From: Streptomyces chattanoogensis
GTDB taxonomy: Bacteria; Actinomycetota; Actinomycetes; Streptomycetales; Streptomycetaceae
Assembly (NCBI RefSeq): GCF_001294335.1
Contig: NZ_LGKG01000144.1
Span: 1-64,000, forward strand
Reading direction: 5' to 3'
Length of the DNA stretch: 64,000 nt
Below are positions 8,502 to 16,451 of the stretch, piece by piece (position 1 is the stretch's first letter; each line of letters starts with the position of its first letter). The position numbers and the translations under genes are program-made. The notes below the pieces were generated by a model. That model made no database searches, was not told the DNA's origin, and saw nothing but the letters and a program-made list of their open reading frames with translations.

Positions 8502-8536
8502 TCACCCGAATATGTCCTTCACTCGAATACGTCCTT
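8502..8536 (-). repeat. Tandem 18-bp echoes of the WXG effector 3' end
   Basis: Two overlapping copies (8502-8519, 8519-8536) of the 18-bp sequence that encodes the last residues and stop of the WXG-like gene at 9946-9963 (KDVFG-stop there, KDIFG-stop here). The following codons spell MRERD, the same as the start of the membrane protein at 9949. This is the scar of a duplicated gene junction. Confidence 0.6.
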
Positions 8537-8584
8537 CCCCTTTGTCACCATGGTTGCCGCGGGCCGGGGGCTCTTTACGCCGTC

Positions 8585-9949
8585 TCAGCCGGCCTCGTCT
8601 GCCAACCGCCGCAGGCAGACCGCGCGTCGGCGCTGGATCAGCAGGAGACCCGCCACCGGTCCTCCCACGGCGGCGGCACAGCACATGCCGAACAGGGGCC
8701 CGCCGTCGTAGCCGACCCCCGCGACGATCAGGCATACGGCGAGGAAGCCGAGCCCGAAGCCGTACATCCCCGGTCCGTGCACGGCCGGCTGCCACAGCGC
8801 ATACGGCCCCACTGCTCGCAACGGGCGGGCATCCGGGAGTGGCAGGTCCACCGGCTCGCCCTGACGCGCGTCCGCAGCACTTCCCGGGGGAGTCACTCCG
8901 TAGACATACCGGTCGTCGTCGAGGACGAGCAGGGAATCGACGCACCAGTCCGGCGGATCCTCCGCCTTCGGTGCCCAGTAGAGCCACCCTGCCCGCCCTT
9001 CGAGGGCTGCGGCGAGGGCTTGCGGGTCGAGGCACCGGTCGATGTACAGGTCACGGCGGCCTTCGGGGGACGAGAGGCGCAGGGCGGGGGACAGCTCGGT
9101 CCGGGGGCCTTGTGAGGGCTTCTTGGGATCGGGTGCCGTGCGGCATTGTCCAGCGGTTGCACCCGCGATATGGACGCGCAGCCTGCGCCCTGGTGCGTCG
9201 CCGAGCACAGACTCGGGAGTCATCGGTTCCGACTTGCCCTTTGCGCTGATGAGGAAGACGGCGAGGGGGACGACGCTGAAAAGTGCCAGACCCCCCATCT
9301 CGCCCGGTGAAGTCGGGCCTCCCAGGAGGGAGGCGAGCTGCAGACGGTTGGTCAGGATGATTCCCAGGGACGGGGCATCCGGGGCGTAGAGTCCGCCCGT
9401 CAGCCGGTGACCGCTGGTCAGCCGGTCGGATGTGGTCACCGTCCCTTTCAGGCGCAGTGCCTTGCCGTCCTTGCCGTCTCCCGGGGCCTCGACGGTGACA
9501 AGGGATCTGTACGTCGTGCCGGTCTTGGACTGATTCCGGTACGAGTGATGGATCTTCATGATCGTGACGGGGGCGAAGCGGTAGTGGTGGCGGGTGATGG
9601 CGGCCAGTTGGGGGGTGTTGTCCGATGCCGAGAAAATCAGCAGCGCAAAAGGGATGAACAGGGTGAAGCCCGCGAGGGCCGCGTACAGGTTGCGCATCGA
9701 TGGCCACCATCGTCGGCCCGCCTTCAGCCCGAGCGCCGGGGGTACGTCCCTTCCCAGCCGGGACCGCCACCGCCCGGTCGCCCGCAGCCACCACGCCAGG
9801 AACGCCACTGCGGAGAACCCCAGACAGGCCAGCAGATCCCAGCGCGGATACGGCGCGACTTTCCGTACCAGCAAACAGATCAGGAACGCCGCGGCACCGG
9901 CCCATGCCAGGACCGGCGCCACAGCTGTTCCAAGGTCCCGCTCTCTCAC
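8585..9949 (-). CDS. Membrane protein in WXG100-like operon
   Basis: A 454-residue protein starting with GTG at 9949 whose GTGA overlaps the stop of the upstream WXG-like gene. Two N-terminal helices (residues about 7-27 and 38-52), one near 90-110, a central predicted extracytoplasmic region, one helix near 222-237, and two close to the C-terminus (YGFGLGFLAVCLIVAGVGYD and LFGMCCAAAVGGPVAGLLLI). Family not recognised. Tight coupling to the WXG-type genes suggests a partner, chaperone or immunity/anchoring role for that secreted product; this is inference from context. Confidence 0.65.
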   Translation of the reverse strand: MRERDLGTAVAPVLAWAGAAAFLICLLVRKVAPYPRWDLLACLGFSAVAFLAWWLRATGRWRSRLGRDVPPALGLKAGRRWWPSMRNLYAALAGFTLFIPFALLIFSASDNTPQLAAITRHHYRFAPVTIMKIHHSYRNQSKTGTTYRSLVTVEAPGDGKDGKALRLKGTVTTSDRLTSGHRLTGGLYAPDAPSLGIILTNRLQLASLLGGPTSPGEMGGLALFSVVPLAVFLISAKGKSEPMTPESVLGDAPGRRLRVHIAGATAGQCRTAPDPKKPSQGPRTELSPALRLSSPEGRRDLYIDRCLDPQALAAALEGRAGWLYWAPKAEDPPDWCVDSLLVLDDDRYVYGVTPPGSAADARQGEPVDLPLPDARPLRAVGPYALWQPAVHGPGMYGFGLGFLAVCLIVAGVGYDGGPLFGMCCAAAVGGPVAGLLLIQRRRAVCLRRLADEAG

Positions 9950-11034
9950 CCGAAAACGTCCTTTACTGACCCCTTCTTCGGGCCCTGTGGCGCGTCGGCA
10001 GCCTTGCTCTCCGTCTCGTCCTCCCCAGGGGGAAACATGGCCTGGTGCAGTTCGTAGCCGACAGCTCCGGCGCCGCCATAGGCGCCTCCCTGGGCAATAC
10101 CCTCAATCGCGAAGTGCGGGCCCTCCCGGCCGGGTGGCAGCTGTGTGTTCGCACCGTGTACGGCGGCACCTCCCGCGGCGCCGCCGGCCCCGTTGACCAT
10201 TCCGTCCCAGACCATGTCGCCCGGTGAGACGTCGTTCAACGGATCGTTGTCGTAGTTCTTCGCCACGTCGACGGCGAACCCGCCGGTCACGCTTCCCACG
10301 GCGCCGCCCACGACATCACCGCCCAGTGTGCCCGCTGTGCCGCCTATTTTGCGGGCGGCGGCGAGCCCAGGGCCGGTACCGGCCAGGGCCGAGAGCCCGC
10401 CTTGCCACGTCGCGTCCCACAGGTTGGTTTCCTGTCCGGTGGCGACGTTGGTGATGACGGTACCGCCGGTATTGCTGGCCCAGTTCACCAGGACGTTCTT
10501 CAAAAAGCGGTGCTTCGCCAGCTGCTGGATCCCCTTGAAAAGTCTGCCGGCCTTCGCCAGAAGAGTGCCCAGAGTTTTCGCGAGCTTGGCGGCCTTCGTG
10601 GCGAGCTGGGCGGCTCGGGCGGCCCCCGCGGCCGCCGAGAATCCCATAGTCAGAAATGACATGCCGACCGAGACGCCGATGGAGATACCGATCTCCAGGT
10701 AGATCTTGTGGATCTCGTCGTTGATCTCCTCGATGGCGTCCGCCGCGTCGTCGAGACCCTTTGCCGCCTGCGGCAATTGCGGCAGGGTTTTCTCCATCCC
10801 CGCGTTGAGGTTTTTCCAGTGTTCCGCGAAGGAGTCGGCCGCCGGGCCCCGCCAGCCGGAATCCAGGGTCCGCTGTACATCGCGGTCCAGCGCCTGGAAC
10901 ATGGACTGGAGGTTGTCGTGGAGGTCCCGCCAGCCCTTGGCGGCCGAGCGGAGGGTGTCCGGATCGCCGCCGGGATTGATGATCTCCAGGCCGGCCTCGA
11001 AGACCTGCTCCGCTACGGACTCGTCACCGCTCAT
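9946..11034 (-). CDS. WXG100-like/PPE-like putative type VII secretion substrate
   Basis: A 362-residue protein. Residues 1-110 are helical with the W-x-G turn (SGWRGPAADSFAEHW) typical of WXG100/LXG-like substrates of ESX/type VII systems. Residues about 110-190 contain a hydrophobic helix (ISIGVSVGMSFLTMGFSAAAG) and a basic coiled region. Residues 200-340 are Gly/Ala-rich (GGTAGTLGGDVVGGAVGSVT), as in the pre-toxin spacer regions of polymorphic toxins. No recognisable toxin domain follows; the protein ends in a short polar tail (KKGSVKDVFG). It overlaps both neighbours by 4 bp, so three genes form one coupled operon. Confidence 0.7.
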   Translation of the reverse strand: MSGDESVAEQVFEAGLEIINPGGDPDTLRSAAKGWRDLHDNLQSMFQALDRDVQRTLDSGWRGPAADSFAEHWKNLNAGMEKTLPQLPQAAKGLDDAADAIEEINDEIHKIYLEIGISIGVSVGMSFLTMGFSAAAGAARAAQLATKAAKLAKTLGTLLAKAGRLFKGIQQLAKHRFLKNVLVNWASNTGGTVITNVATGQETNLWDATWQGGLSALAGTGPGLAAARKIGGTAGTLGGDVVGGAVGSVTGGFAVDVAKNYDNDPLNDVSPGDMVWDGMVNGAGGAAGGAAVHGANTQLPPGREGPHFAIEGIAQGGAYGGAGAVGYELHQAMFPPGEDETESKAADAPQGPKKGSVKDVFG

Positions 11035-11360
11035 GCGTGACGCCCCTGGTCAAAACCGGTCGACAGGGACTCGTCCGTCACCGTGGCGTTCTGCTGGACC
11101 TGGCGCAGTCCCTGGCTGAGCTGATCGAGGTGCTTCCGCAGTTCGTTCAGCGTGTCCACCATGTCGGTGGACATCTCGATGTATGCGGAGGTGACCTCCT
11201 CGGATTCGGTGAGGACGCCGAATCCGTCATGAATGACCTCGGCATCGGTCTTCCCCTGGAATTCCTTGATATAGCTCTCCAGGTCCGACCCATGGCTCTC
11301 GAAACTCTTCGACAGCCTGGAGAGAGCCGCCGCATCCACTAACGACTCGTTTTTTGACAT
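11031..11360 (-). CDS. WXG100-like small helical protein
   Basis: A 109-residue, fully helical acidic protein from ATG 11360, preceded by the ribosome binding sequence AAGGGGTG. It has the size and two-helix layout of ESAT-6/WXG100 partners (LSKSFESHGSDLESYIKEFQ, then MVDTLNELRKHLDQLSQGLR), although a strict WxG turn is absent. Its stop overlaps the ATG of the larger WXG-like gene. Probable heterodimer partner of that protein. Confidence 0.65.
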   Translation of the reverse strand: MSKNESLVDAAALSRLSKSFESHGSDLESYIKEFQGKTDAEVIHDGFGVLTESEEVTSAYIEMSTDMVDTLNELRKHLDQLSQGLRQVQQNATVTDESLSTGFDQGRHA

Positions 11361-12027
11361 GAGTCACCCCTTATCACTCCCGAAATGACCGACGGCATGG
11401 CGCGGGCGTGGCGCCGACATGGTGGTGAGGAACCGTCGTGCTGATCGAGCTTAAGGAGTGATGATCACCGCAAGTCTGGCCGGAAGTTTTCTTGTCGCGT
11501 TCTTGTTGGGCTCTTTATGCAGGGGGTTGAGGGGCGCGGCAGGGCTGGTGGCTTCGCCGTCCCGCTTGTCGCGTACTTGCGCGCTCGGGCATCCATCGGC
11601 CGGACTCCCCTGCATTTACGGGCGGCCGCGTGGCAGGAATCTGATGGCTCAACCCGGCGGATCCCTGAGCGACGACGCCGCCATGGTCGCCCTTGAGCGC
11701 CTTCCGGCCGCGGGGACATGAGGAGATGCGGAATGTCCGCTCCCGAAGCGGAATGCCCCGGACAGGTTCCGGTGGCGTCGCAGGCAGGTCACCGGCTGAG
11801 ATCCACTGTTCGGGGGGCCGGGGCACATGTCACCGAGGAGAGCCTGATGTCCCGCACCCGCTTCGCCGTGCCGGCCGGCGCCGGGTGTGTGGGGCGACGC
11901 TGAAAATGCCGACGGGACCGGCCCTGAAGGTGCCGATCACCGAGAACAAGATCGCCCCACGGGGGTGGTCCCAGCGGGGCGTTTGTCGGCGAGGTGTCGC
12001 GGTCGTCGGCAAGGTGCCGAGGTGCAA
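11361..12027. other. Region without a convincing gene
   Basis: A frame at 11458-11721 begins with a hydrophobic stretch (ITASLAGSFLVAFLLGSLC) and has AAGGAG nearby, but the spacing to ATG 11461 is only 2 nt and the rest is not protein-like. I see no other structure here beyond the upstream region of the WXG operon. Confidence 0.4.
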
Positions 12028-12657
12028 TCAGCCGAACTTCATGCCGAAGTACGGGTCGGGTTCGCCTGTGTAGGGGTCGACGCCGGACTCCCATCGTCGT
12101 CGTTCCTCGCGCCAGTGGACAAAGTGCGGAGAGGGCTCTCCCCAGAGGGAGGCGTCGCTGAGCGGGCACTCGTCGAAGCCCTTGGTGAACAGGCGTCGAA
12201 GGAACTCCGTCATTCCGCAGTCGTAGATTTTCCAGTGGGGCCGGCCGTGCCGTTCCCACACGACAACGGGCCACTTGTTGGGGTCGTGGTCAACGGTCAG
12301 CCAGCCGAGGATGTCGGCTCCGCAGCTGACGCCCCAAGCGACGACGGAATCAGGTCCGGCATCGACCTCGTCCGGTCCTCCTTCGGACTCCCACATGTGC
12401 CGCATGTTGGCTGTCTCGGCCGCCATGCCCCCAAGGTCAGGACTGTCGGCCGGCTGCGTGCTCGCTTCGGGCGGCACAACGCTCAACGCGCCGTCGATGC
12501 CGCCGGCTCCGTAGGTGCTCATGAAGGCGATGTAGTCGGAGGGGAAGCCGACTCCCCAAGCCCGCTGAATCGCATCCCAGTCCACCTGCTCATCGGCCCC
12601 GTCATGGGGCGGCATCACCACCGTGAGTGCGGCGAGCATCGTTCCTTGAGACGGCAT
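12028..12657 (-). CDS. SMI1/KNR4-family immunity-type protein
   Basis: A 209-residue acidic protein with the SMI1/KNR4 (SUKH) signature near the N-terminus (IQRAWGVGFPSDYIAFMSTY then GAGGIDG), the fold widely used to neutralise polymorphic toxins. ATG 12657 is preferred because GGAGGGG lies just upstream; an alternative in-frame start exists at 12711. It lies near the WXG-like secretion substrate but in a separate unit, so pairing with that protein is only a possibility. Confidence 0.75.
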   Translation of the reverse strand: MPSQGTMLAALTVVMPPHDGADEQVDWDAIQRAWGVGFPSDYIAFMSTYGAGGIDGALSVVPPEASTQPADSPDLGGMAAETANMRHMWESEGGPDEVDAGPDSVVAWGVSCGADILGWLTVDHDPNKWPVVVWERHGRPHWKIYDCGMTEFLRRLFTKGFDECPLSDASLWGEPSPHFVHWREERRRWESGVDPYTGEPDPYFGMKFG

Positions 12658-12733
12658 GTCCCCTCCAGTGTTGTGCATCGGCGGGTGCACGGTATCCGGC
12701 GCCACCGACATCGAGTTTCGAGGGTGTGGAATG

Positions 12734-13060
12734 TCAGTCGAGGACTTCGGCGACGGTGGACTGGGCGGCTTTCTCGCCGACGAGGGACTTGCCGGCAGCG
12801 AAGGTGGGCGACGAGGGGTTGCAGGCAGAGGTTGTTGACCGCGCAGGGGAAGCCGCGCGATGTGGTGTGGAGGAGGGCGACAGCGTCGTCGGTGAAGAGC
12901 TGGTTGCTGCGGCCGCCGAGGCCGAGGTGGTGCTTGATGTGGCTCGCGGTCCCGGTGAACGTCATGCCCGCCCCGCGGCCCGGCCCGCCGGGCATGGTGC
13001 GGCGCAGGGCGGTCCGCTGCGCGGCTACGTCTGCCTCGGCGCCGCTACCGCTGCGGCCCT
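12734..13060 (-). pseudogene. AAA+ transposition helper ATPase, C-terminal remnant
   Basis: The frame contains AAQRTALRRTMP, SHIKHHLGLGGRSNQLFTDD and VALLHTTSRGFPCAVNNLCL, the C-terminal lid region of ExeA/TniB-like ATPases that accompany DDE integrases. After QPLVA the frame breaks; the expected continuation (TFAAGKSLVGEKAAQSTVAE) is found in the next frame up to a TGA at 12734. The Walker motifs are absent, so this is a truncated, frameshifted relic. Confidence 0.8.
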
Positions 13061-13141
13061 CATCATCGGGCTCCGCTGGGGCTGAGCACGCCAGTTGGCC
13101 ACTCCCGCCCAGGGTTGGCGGGTAGCGATGCAATCGCCCTG

Positions 13142-13522
13142 TCAGGCGTCAAACCGGTGGCGGGAGGTCTCGATGTGGCCGAGGTACCGGTGGGTCCAGT
13201 CGCACAGTCCGTCGATCGTCACCCGCAGGGCCTGGCCCGGCTCGGTGAGGGCATAGTCGACCCGTGGCGGCACGACGGGGTGCACCGTCCGCTCGACAAG
13301 ACCGTTGCGCTCCAGCATGCGCAGATTCTGGGTGAGCATCTTGTGGCTGATGCCCTCGATCTCGTTCCGCAGCTCGCTGAAGCGCAAGGTGCGCTCCCCC
13401 AGGGCCTCGATGATCAGGAGCGCCCACTTGTTGGCGACGTCCGAGAAGATCTCCCGCGCCAGAGAGTCCGCACGCCTCAGGTCCGCGTCCTCGGGCGAGC
13501 CGCTGAACTGCTTGGTTCCCAC
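13142..13522 (-). CDS. HxlR-family transcriptional regulator
   Basis: A 126-residue winged helix-turn-helix protein with the HxlR pattern: DVANKWALLIIEALGERTLR, then FSELRNEIEGISHKMLTQNL, RMLERNGLVERTVHPVVPPR and VDYALTEPGQAL. Start GTG 13522. It is divergently transcribed from a RidA-like gene; a perfect inverted repeat (13600-13619) in the shared intergenic region is a candidate operator. Confidence 0.9.
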   Translation of the reverse strand: MGTKQFSGSPEDADLRRADSLAREIFSDVANKWALLIIEALGERTLRFSELRNEIEGISHKMLTQNLRMLERNGLVERTVHPVVPPRVDYALTEPGQALRVTIDGLCDWTHRYLGHIETSRHRFDA

Positions 13523-13599
13523 CAGGTTCCCCAGTCACTGAAAAGTGCGTTCTTCCATGCCAGCGGCCACTCTCCTACGGTTTCCAAGTAACCACAAGA

Positions 13600-13619
13600 G
13601 ACCAAGAGGCGTCTTGGTC
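13600..13619. promoter_or_regulatory. Candidate HxlR operator
   Basis: GACCAAGA and TCTTGGTC form a perfect 8-bp inverted repeat around GGCG, centred between the divergent hxlR-like and ridA-like genes. Confidence 0.5.
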
Positions 13620-13663
13620 CGGTGGCAGCGAGCCCACGGGCTCCCGACAAGGAGGCAGGCAAC

Positions 13664-14071
13664 ATGGCCATCACCCTGGTGAACCCCACAGGATTGCCCG
13701 AGATCGACGTCTACCGGCAGGTGTCGATCGCATCCGGGTCGAAACTGGTCTTCGTCGCCGGGCAGGTCGCCTGGGATGCCGGCGGGGTCACGGTCGGCGA
13801 AGGCGACCTCGCCACGCAGGTCGAGCAGTGCTACCTCAACATCGCCACCGCCCTGGCCGAGGCCGGGGGTTCCTTCGACGACGTGGCGAAGCTGACCGTC
13901 CACGTCGTCGACTGGACCCCCGACAAGATGCCTCCGCTCTTGGAGGGGATATCCCGGGCGGCCGCGAAGCTGGGGGTCACCCCGGTCCCGCCAGCCACGC
14001 TGCTGGGCGTAGCGGCACTGGACGTACCCGACCATCTGGTCGAGATCGAAGCCATCGCAGTCCTCGACTGA
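13664..14071 (+). CDS. RidA/YjgF-family protein
   Basis: A 135-residue protein with the RidA fold pattern: a GLPEIDVYRQVSIASGSKLV start, FVAGQVAWDAGG strand, VEQCYLNIATALAEAGGSFDD helix and KLTVHVVDW strand. Family members hydrolyse reactive imines/enamines produced by PLP enzymes or act in related deaminations. ATG 13664 is chosen for its AAGGAGG 11 nt upstream; an earlier in-frame start at 13622 is not supported. Probably controlled by the divergent HxlR regulator. Confidence 0.88.
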   Translation: MAITLVNPTGLPEIDVYRQVSIASGSKLVFVAGQVAWDAGGVTVGEGDLATQVEQCYLNIATALAEAGGSFDDVAKLTVHVVDWTPDKMPPLLEGISRAAAKLGVTPVPPATLLGVAALDVPDHLVEIEAIAVLD

Positions 14072-14344
14072 ACAGATGCTCTTCGCCCATCGAGCACCGA
14101 AGTGGCCAGAGCGCGCCCAGTCGCATCCACACGTGATCGACCGAACAAGTCCTCACGCAGTCAGGTGGATCGGTCCTGATGGCACGGGGCGGCAGTTGAA
14201 CATCCTGCGCGGCGTGGGGCATCGTCGTGCATCGTGGTGGGCGAGCCCTGGGATCGTCTGGAGCGGCTACTGAACGAGCCGTACCAACCGGTGCGGCGCT
14301 TGTCACGTCACGGCGGCTCGCTGCGTCTGCGGTGAAGCAGACAA

Positions 14345-14845
14345 TCAGCCTTCACCCCGACGCTTGCGGTGGGGCCGGCGTGGGCGGACGAGGCTGTCGA
14401 GGCCGCCCACGGCCACACGGATGTGAGCCGGTCCCTGCCGGTTCCCACCCGCGCACCACCAGGAGGGCTGCCCGTCCGCCTCACGCGGATGCATGCCGAG
14501 GCCGTGCTCGCCACACAGAGGCCACGCCTGCCAGACACACTCGGTGACAGTCTCCTGCGCGGCGTCGGCGACGGCCATCAGGGCGAGGACAGGGTCGTCC
14601 GCCGAATCCGGCTCCAAGACATTGCCGTGCCACTCACCGTTGGCCAGGGCCATGTAGACGTTCTCGGGCTCGCCCTCGTTGCACGGGGGAAGTCCCATCA
14701 GTTGCAGAAGCCCCTGATCCGGCAAGGTCACCGCAAGATCCCGGTTGACAAGGGCGAGAGCCTCGTCCCACAGCGGATACTCGCCCAGCAGAACCCGACG
14801 GGGCTCGGGGAGATCGAAGAAAGCGCTCTTGGGGCCCTCCTGCAC
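14345..14845 (-). CDS. Hypothetical protein with Cys/His-rich C-terminal region
   Basis: A 166-residue frame starting with GTG at 14845; a TGA 16 codons upstream bounds it. The first 100 residues look like a globular acidic domain (MGLPPCNEGEPENVYMALAN then GEWHGNVLEP). The C-terminal part has CGEHGLGMHPREADGQPSWW followed by C, a spacing of Cys and His that could bind a metal. Family not recognised. No clear ribosome binding site, and the last 20 residues are highly basic. Confidence 0.5.
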   Translation of the reverse strand: MQEGPKSAFFDLPEPRRVLLGEYPLWDEALALVNRDLAVTLPDQGLLQLMGLPPCNEGEPENVYMALANGEWHGNVLEPDSADDPVLALMAVADAAQETVTECVWQAWPLCGEHGLGMHPREADGQPSWWCAGGNRQGPAHIRVAVGGLDSLVRPRRPHRKRRGEG

Positions 14846-15441
14846 GGCGGGCGAACGGAACAGCCGTGCGCCTCGTCGTTGGACGTCATCTCAATGGGCG
14901 AGGTGTTTGGGGAGAAGCGGTGCTGCGCCGACGGCGAAGAGCGCGAATGCCGTCAGTCGTTTGCAGGCCGGTCCGAGCAAGGGAGTTGGTGTGCTGGAGG
15001 CCCGTGGGCCGCGTAGCAACCGGCGGCGGTGTCGGCCGGAGAACGCCAGCCACCACGAACGCCGAATGCACCTCCTGGCGTCAGTGGGCTCCGTAGGCTC
15101 GGGCAAGTCCGCCCACAGCGGCGGCCATGACCTGGTCGAGACGACGGCCTCGAGGCCGTCCGTCGTCCCCGACGGTGGTCGCGGTGGACTCGACTGCCCG
15201 CACCGCCTCCGGAGGGACGTTCTCGGGCGGGCCCGCCTAGTTGGTGTACAGCCGGTCATGGAAGGGGGCGCAGCAACCACCAGCGTTCCCAGGGATGACC
15301 CTTGCGTCGATTGCCATCAGCGATGCCGTAAGCACGCAGCGCCACCGGCAATACCCGTGAGCGCACGGGCCGGCGTGCGCCGTGCACTGTATCGCCGCAA
15401 TCTGGACGCATGACCTATCGATGCGCGACGAAGGGTGACCC
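14846..15441. other. Region without a convincing gene
   Basis: About 600 bp with no frame that looks coding on either strand. The sequence just before 15442 presumably holds the promoter of the NAD(P)-binding protein gene (AAGGG ribosome site directly upstream). Confidence 0.4.
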
Positions 15442-16173
15442 ATGAAGTTCGCAGTCATCGGCGGTACCGGTCGGATCGGGTCGCAGGTCGTGAAAAAGCT
15501 GAACGCCGCCGGGCACGAGGCCGTGCCGCACTCGCCGTCCACGGGTGTCGACGTGATCACCGGCCAGGGCCTGGAGGAGGCGGTGGCCGGAGCCGACACT
15601 GTCGTCAATCTGACGAATTCCCCGACCTTCGACGATGCCTCTCCCGCCTTCTTCCAGACCTCGATGGACAACCTCCTGGCCGCCGGCCACAAGGCCGGGG
15701 TGGGGCACTTCGTCATCCTCTCGATCGTCGGCACTGACCAGGTGCCCGACCTCGCCTACTACCGCGCCAAAGCCTTGCAGGAAGACATCCTCAAGGCCGG
15801 ACCGATCCCCTATTCGATCGTCCGCGCCACCCAGTTCATGGAGTTCATCGACGCCATCATGTCCATGTCCACCGAGGGCGACACCGTCCGCCTGCCCACC
15901 ACCCCAATCCAGCCGATCGCCGCCCAGGACGTCTCCGACACCGTCGCCGAAGTCGCCGCCGGTACGCCTCTGGACGGAACCCTCAACGTCGGCGGGCCCG
16001 ACGTCCATCCCCTCGACGAACTCGGCCGGATCACCCTGAACGCCCGACCCGACGGCCGCACGGTCGTGACCGATGACACCGCCGGCATGTTCGCCGCCGT
16101 CGACGGCGATGTGCTCACCACCAAGGGCGACGCACGCATCGCCCCCACCCACTACACCGACTGGCTCACCTGA
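15442..16173 (+). CDS. NmrA/SDR-like NAD(P)-binding protein
   Basis: A 243-residue protein with an N-terminal Rossmann motif (MKFAVIGGTGRIGSQVVKKL), a VNLTNSPTFDD segment, VGHFVILSIVGTD and YYRAKALQEDILKAGPIPYS, then IVRATQFMEF, all typical of the actinobacterial NAD(P)H-binding NmrA group, often quinone reductase-like. It stands alone between unrelated regions, so its substrate is unknown. Confidence 0.85.
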   Translation: MKFAVIGGTGRIGSQVVKKLNAAGHEAVPHSPSTGVDVITGQGLEEAVAGADTVVNLTNSPTFDDASPAFFQTSMDNLLAAGHKAGVGHFVILSIVGTDQVPDLAYYRAKALQEDILKAGPIPYSIVRATQFMEFIDAIMSMSTEGDTVRLPTTPIQPIAAQDVSDTVAEVAAGTPLDGTLNVGGPDVHPLDELGRITLNARPDGRTVVTDDTAGMFAAVDGDVLTTKGDARIAPTHYTDWLT

Positions 16174-16348
16174 CCCGGCCGGCCCACGCCGGCCCGGGGA
16201 TTCACGGAACTGCGGACAGAGCCGTTCCGAGGTGGCGGGCCGCGGGGGCGCGGGGGTCTCCTTCACCCCCTGTCCGGTGTGGGGGGGCGGTGTGAAGAGC
16301 GCGGCACAAGGAGCACGAGACGGCCGTTGGTGGCTCAGCTGTAGACCT

Positions 16349-16430
16349 TCACACAAGACATGCATTTCTCACGATCTCTTCGTGACACTCATGACTGGTT
16401 CACGCTTCCGCGACGTGACAACGTCGTGAC
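16349..16430 (+). promoter_or_regulatory. ramC upstream region with repeated TCAC/GTGA elements
   Basis: TCAC occurs at 16349, 16369 and 16400, and GTGA or its complement recurs between 16382 and 16430. Clusters of short direct elements are consistent with multiple RamR/AmfR sites ahead of the SapB operon. Exact sites cannot be fixed without footprinting. Confidence 0.35.
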
Positions 16431-16451
16431 GTCACCGGCCGAGGGAGTGGG

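Noticed and set aside
11458..11721. Possible 87-residue membrane protein with AAGGAG nearby
   Set aside because: Ribosome site too close to the start and the C-terminal two thirds look non-coding.
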